This document shows positions 5,647 through 7,156 of a stretch of 7,156 nt of DNA, in pieces (positions within the stretch are counted from its first letter, which is position 1; each line of letters opens with the position of its first letter). This stretch comes from Clostridia bacterium. GTDB taxonomy: Bacteria; Bacillota; Clostridia; Oscillospirales; CAG-272. The position numbers were made by a program, and so were the translations under genes. The notes below the pieces were generated by a model. The model saw nothing but the letters and a program-made list of their open reading frames with translations, searched no databases and was not told the DNA's origin. The stretch covers positions 1-7,156 of the forward strand of contig JAGALI010000006.1 in assembly GCA_017625275.1 (NCBI GenBank). Direction: 5' to 3'.

Positions 5647-7156
5647 GTACTTTAAAAAAATCAAGATTTGGCTCCATTGGATCTAAAATATTTCTTTCAA
5701 TGCTCGCGCTTATTCTTCTTATGCTCATAATTCTGTGGTTAACACAAACGGTATTTCTTTCAACCTTTTATGAGTTTGTAAAAAGATATGCTGCTTATAA
5801 TGCAAGCGAAAACATTTGTGAGAATATAGATGACAAGGAGCTTCCCTCGCTTGTTGTGAGTCTGGCTGATTATCATAACGCCTGTATTAAGATTGTAAAC
5901 GCCTCTCGTGGCTTTTCCGTGGTCAATCAATGTGATATACACAACGAAGAATTTGACTGTGTTATGCACTCCATTAATTATAATTCGGATTTGTATAAAA
6001 ATTGGCTCGAGAGGGCTAACGAAAATGATGGCTTTTATCTGGAAATTCTTGAAAAGGATAAGTTTGATAATTCAAGCTTTGACCCAGACGCCTTCAAGGG
6101 TAAAATCCCCGACATAAGTAATGACCATATTATAAGCGTTACTACCACGACAAACGGAAACGGAGATACCATCCTAGTTATTGTAAACTCCTCTATTCAG
6201 CCTATTGATTCTACGGTTAGGACAATTCGCTCACAGCTCATATTTACCTCAGTGTTTATGATTTTTGTTGCGTTTATTGTTGCTTATCTTGTTTCTAAGC
6301 ACATGTCATCACCTATTGTGGATATAAACAACAAGGCAAAGGCACTTTCTAAGGGTAATTATGAGGTGCATTTTGAGGAAAAGGGTACAATTGAAACTAT
6401 TGAGCTTGCAAAGACACTTAACCACACGGTTGAGGAGCTTTCAAAGCTTGACAAGCTTCAAAAGGACCTTATTGCAAATATTTCTCACGATTTGAGAACG
6501 CCACTTACAATGATTTCTGGCTACAGTGAGGTTATGCGTGATATTCCAGGTGAAAATACACCTGAAAATATGCAGGTTATCATAGATGAAACTGCGCGTC
6601 TTTCCTCTCTTGTTAATGACCTTCTTAATGTTTCAAAGCTTCAGTCCGGAACTCAAAGGCTTGAGCTTTCTGAGATAAATCTTACAGAGGTTGTCAGAAA
6701 ATCTATTGATAGATATGAGCATCTTATCTCGCACAATGGCTACAATGTAAGCTTTGATTATCGCGAGGATGTTTATATTATGGCTGACGAGGTAAGGCTT
6801 TTACAGGTTGTTTACAACCTTATAAATAATGCCATAAACTATACTGGCCCTGACAAGCGTGTCCGTGTTGTTCAACGCATAACTGATGATGTTGTAAGAA
6901 TTTCTGTAATCGACACAGGTGCTGGAATAGGTGATGAGGATTTACCTCTTATATGGGATAGATATTACAAGGTTGACAAGGTACACACTCGTGCTAAAAT
7001 AGGCACAGGTCTTGGCCTATCTATCGTTAAAAACATTCTGCTTCTCCACGGCTCTCGCTTTGGCGTATCCAGCGAAATTGGTGAGGGTAGCACCTTCTGG
7101 TTTGAATTTAAAATAACTAATATAGTAAGAAAGCAACCAGAAATTGAAAGCTTTAT
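5643..7156 (+). CDS. Membrane sensor histidine kinase, 3' end cut by the window edge
   Basis: This is a two-component sensor kinase that should phosphorylate the adjacent regulator. The frame is open for 504 codons to the window end. TM1 lies at about 15-37. An extracytoplasmic sensor region spans about 38-197, and TM2 spans about 198-217. A HAMP-like linker covers about 218-270, from SKHMSSPI onward. The H-box ISHDLRTPL carries phospho-acceptor His282. The ATPase domain has the N-box NLINNAINYT (Asn396), the G1 box DTGAGIG (Asp424), the F-box-like LIWDRYYK, and the G2 box GTGLGLSIV (454-462), ending near GSTFWFEFKI. All catalytic boxes are present, so only a short C-terminal tail is missing. 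ATG 5643 overlaps the regulator stop (ATGA); AAGGA directly abuts it with zero spacing, so translation probably depends on coupling. The sensor region resembles no family I can name with confidence and has cysteines at 59, 81, 97 and 106. Confidence 0.94.
   Translation, partial: MSTLKKSRFGSIGSKIFLSMLALILLMLIILWLTQTVFLSTFYEFVKRYAAYNASENICENIDDKELPSLVVSLADYHNACIKIVNASRGFSVVNQCDIHNEEFDCVMHSINYNSDLYKNWLERANENDGFYLEILEKDKFDNSSFDPDAFKGKIPDISNDHIISVTTTTNGNGDTILVIVNSSIQPIDSTVRTIRSQLIFTSVFMIFVAFIVAYLVSKHMSSPIVDINNKAKALSKGNYEVHFEEKGTIETIELAKTLNHTVEELSKLDKLQKDLIANISHDLRTPLTMISGYSEVMRDIPGENTPENMQVIIDETARLSSLVNDLLNVSKLQSGTQRLELSEINLTEVVRKSIDRYEHLISHNGYNVSFDYREDVYIMADEVRLLQVVYNLINNAINYTGPDKRVRVVQRITDDVVRISVIDTGAGIGDEDLPLIWDRYYKVDKVHTRAKIGTGLGLSIVKNILLLHGSRFGVSSEIGEGSTFWFEFKITNIVRKQPEIESF

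Noticed and set aside
1..7156. A wholly new defence, mobile or RNA-guided system
   Set aside because: All long coding sequence is accounted for by PheT, PheS, HtrA, a response regulator and a histidine kinase. No repeats, integrase, transposase or unexplained gene was found.

Overview
The window looks like chromosomal DNA from a low-GC Gram-positive bacterium, most likely an uncultured or gut-type member of the Clostridia. The reasons are a T-box leader in front of pheS, strong AGGAG-type ribosome binding sites, AT-rich intergenic DNA, a membrane-anchored HtrA, and an OmpR-type regulator and sensor kinase pair of the kind common in that group. The sequence does not allow a genus to be named. 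I see no mobile element, CRISPR array, tRNA, rRNA or phage gene.

Layout. The left part (1-3134, minus strand) is a pheS-pheT operon encoding the two subunits of phenylalanyl-tRNA synthetase. pheT runs off the left edge. The operon is preceded (about 3420-3160, minus) by a complete T-box riboswitch. It has a Phe-type UUC specifier, a UGGU acceptor-end-pairing bulge, and mutually exclusive antiterminator and terminator helices. A sigma-A-type promoter lies just upstream. The pheS-pheT transcript should therefore be completed only when uncharged tRNA-Phe accumulates.

The right part is on the plus strand. A divergent gene (3554-4810) encodes a membrane-tethered HtrA/DegP-family serine protease with an intact His-Asp-Ser triad and one PDZ domain. 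It is followed by a strong intrinsic terminator at 4861-4894. A separate, near-consensus promoter (4907-4935) then drives a two-component system. The OmpR/PhoB-type response regulator starts best at ATG 4954. The sensor histidine kinase overlaps it by the ATGA arrangement and runs off the right edge, very near its natural end.

How they work together. The synthetase operon is housekeeping and is regulated by tRNA charging. The htrA and two-component genes may form a cell-envelope or secretion-stress module comparable to HtrA/CssRS of Bacillus. That link rests on adjacency only. The novelty here is modest: divergent Phe-pocket residues in PheS, a cysteine-containing sensor domain in the kinase, an almost leaderless response-regulator mRNA, competing hairpins after htrA, and phased A/T tracts between the divergent promoters.
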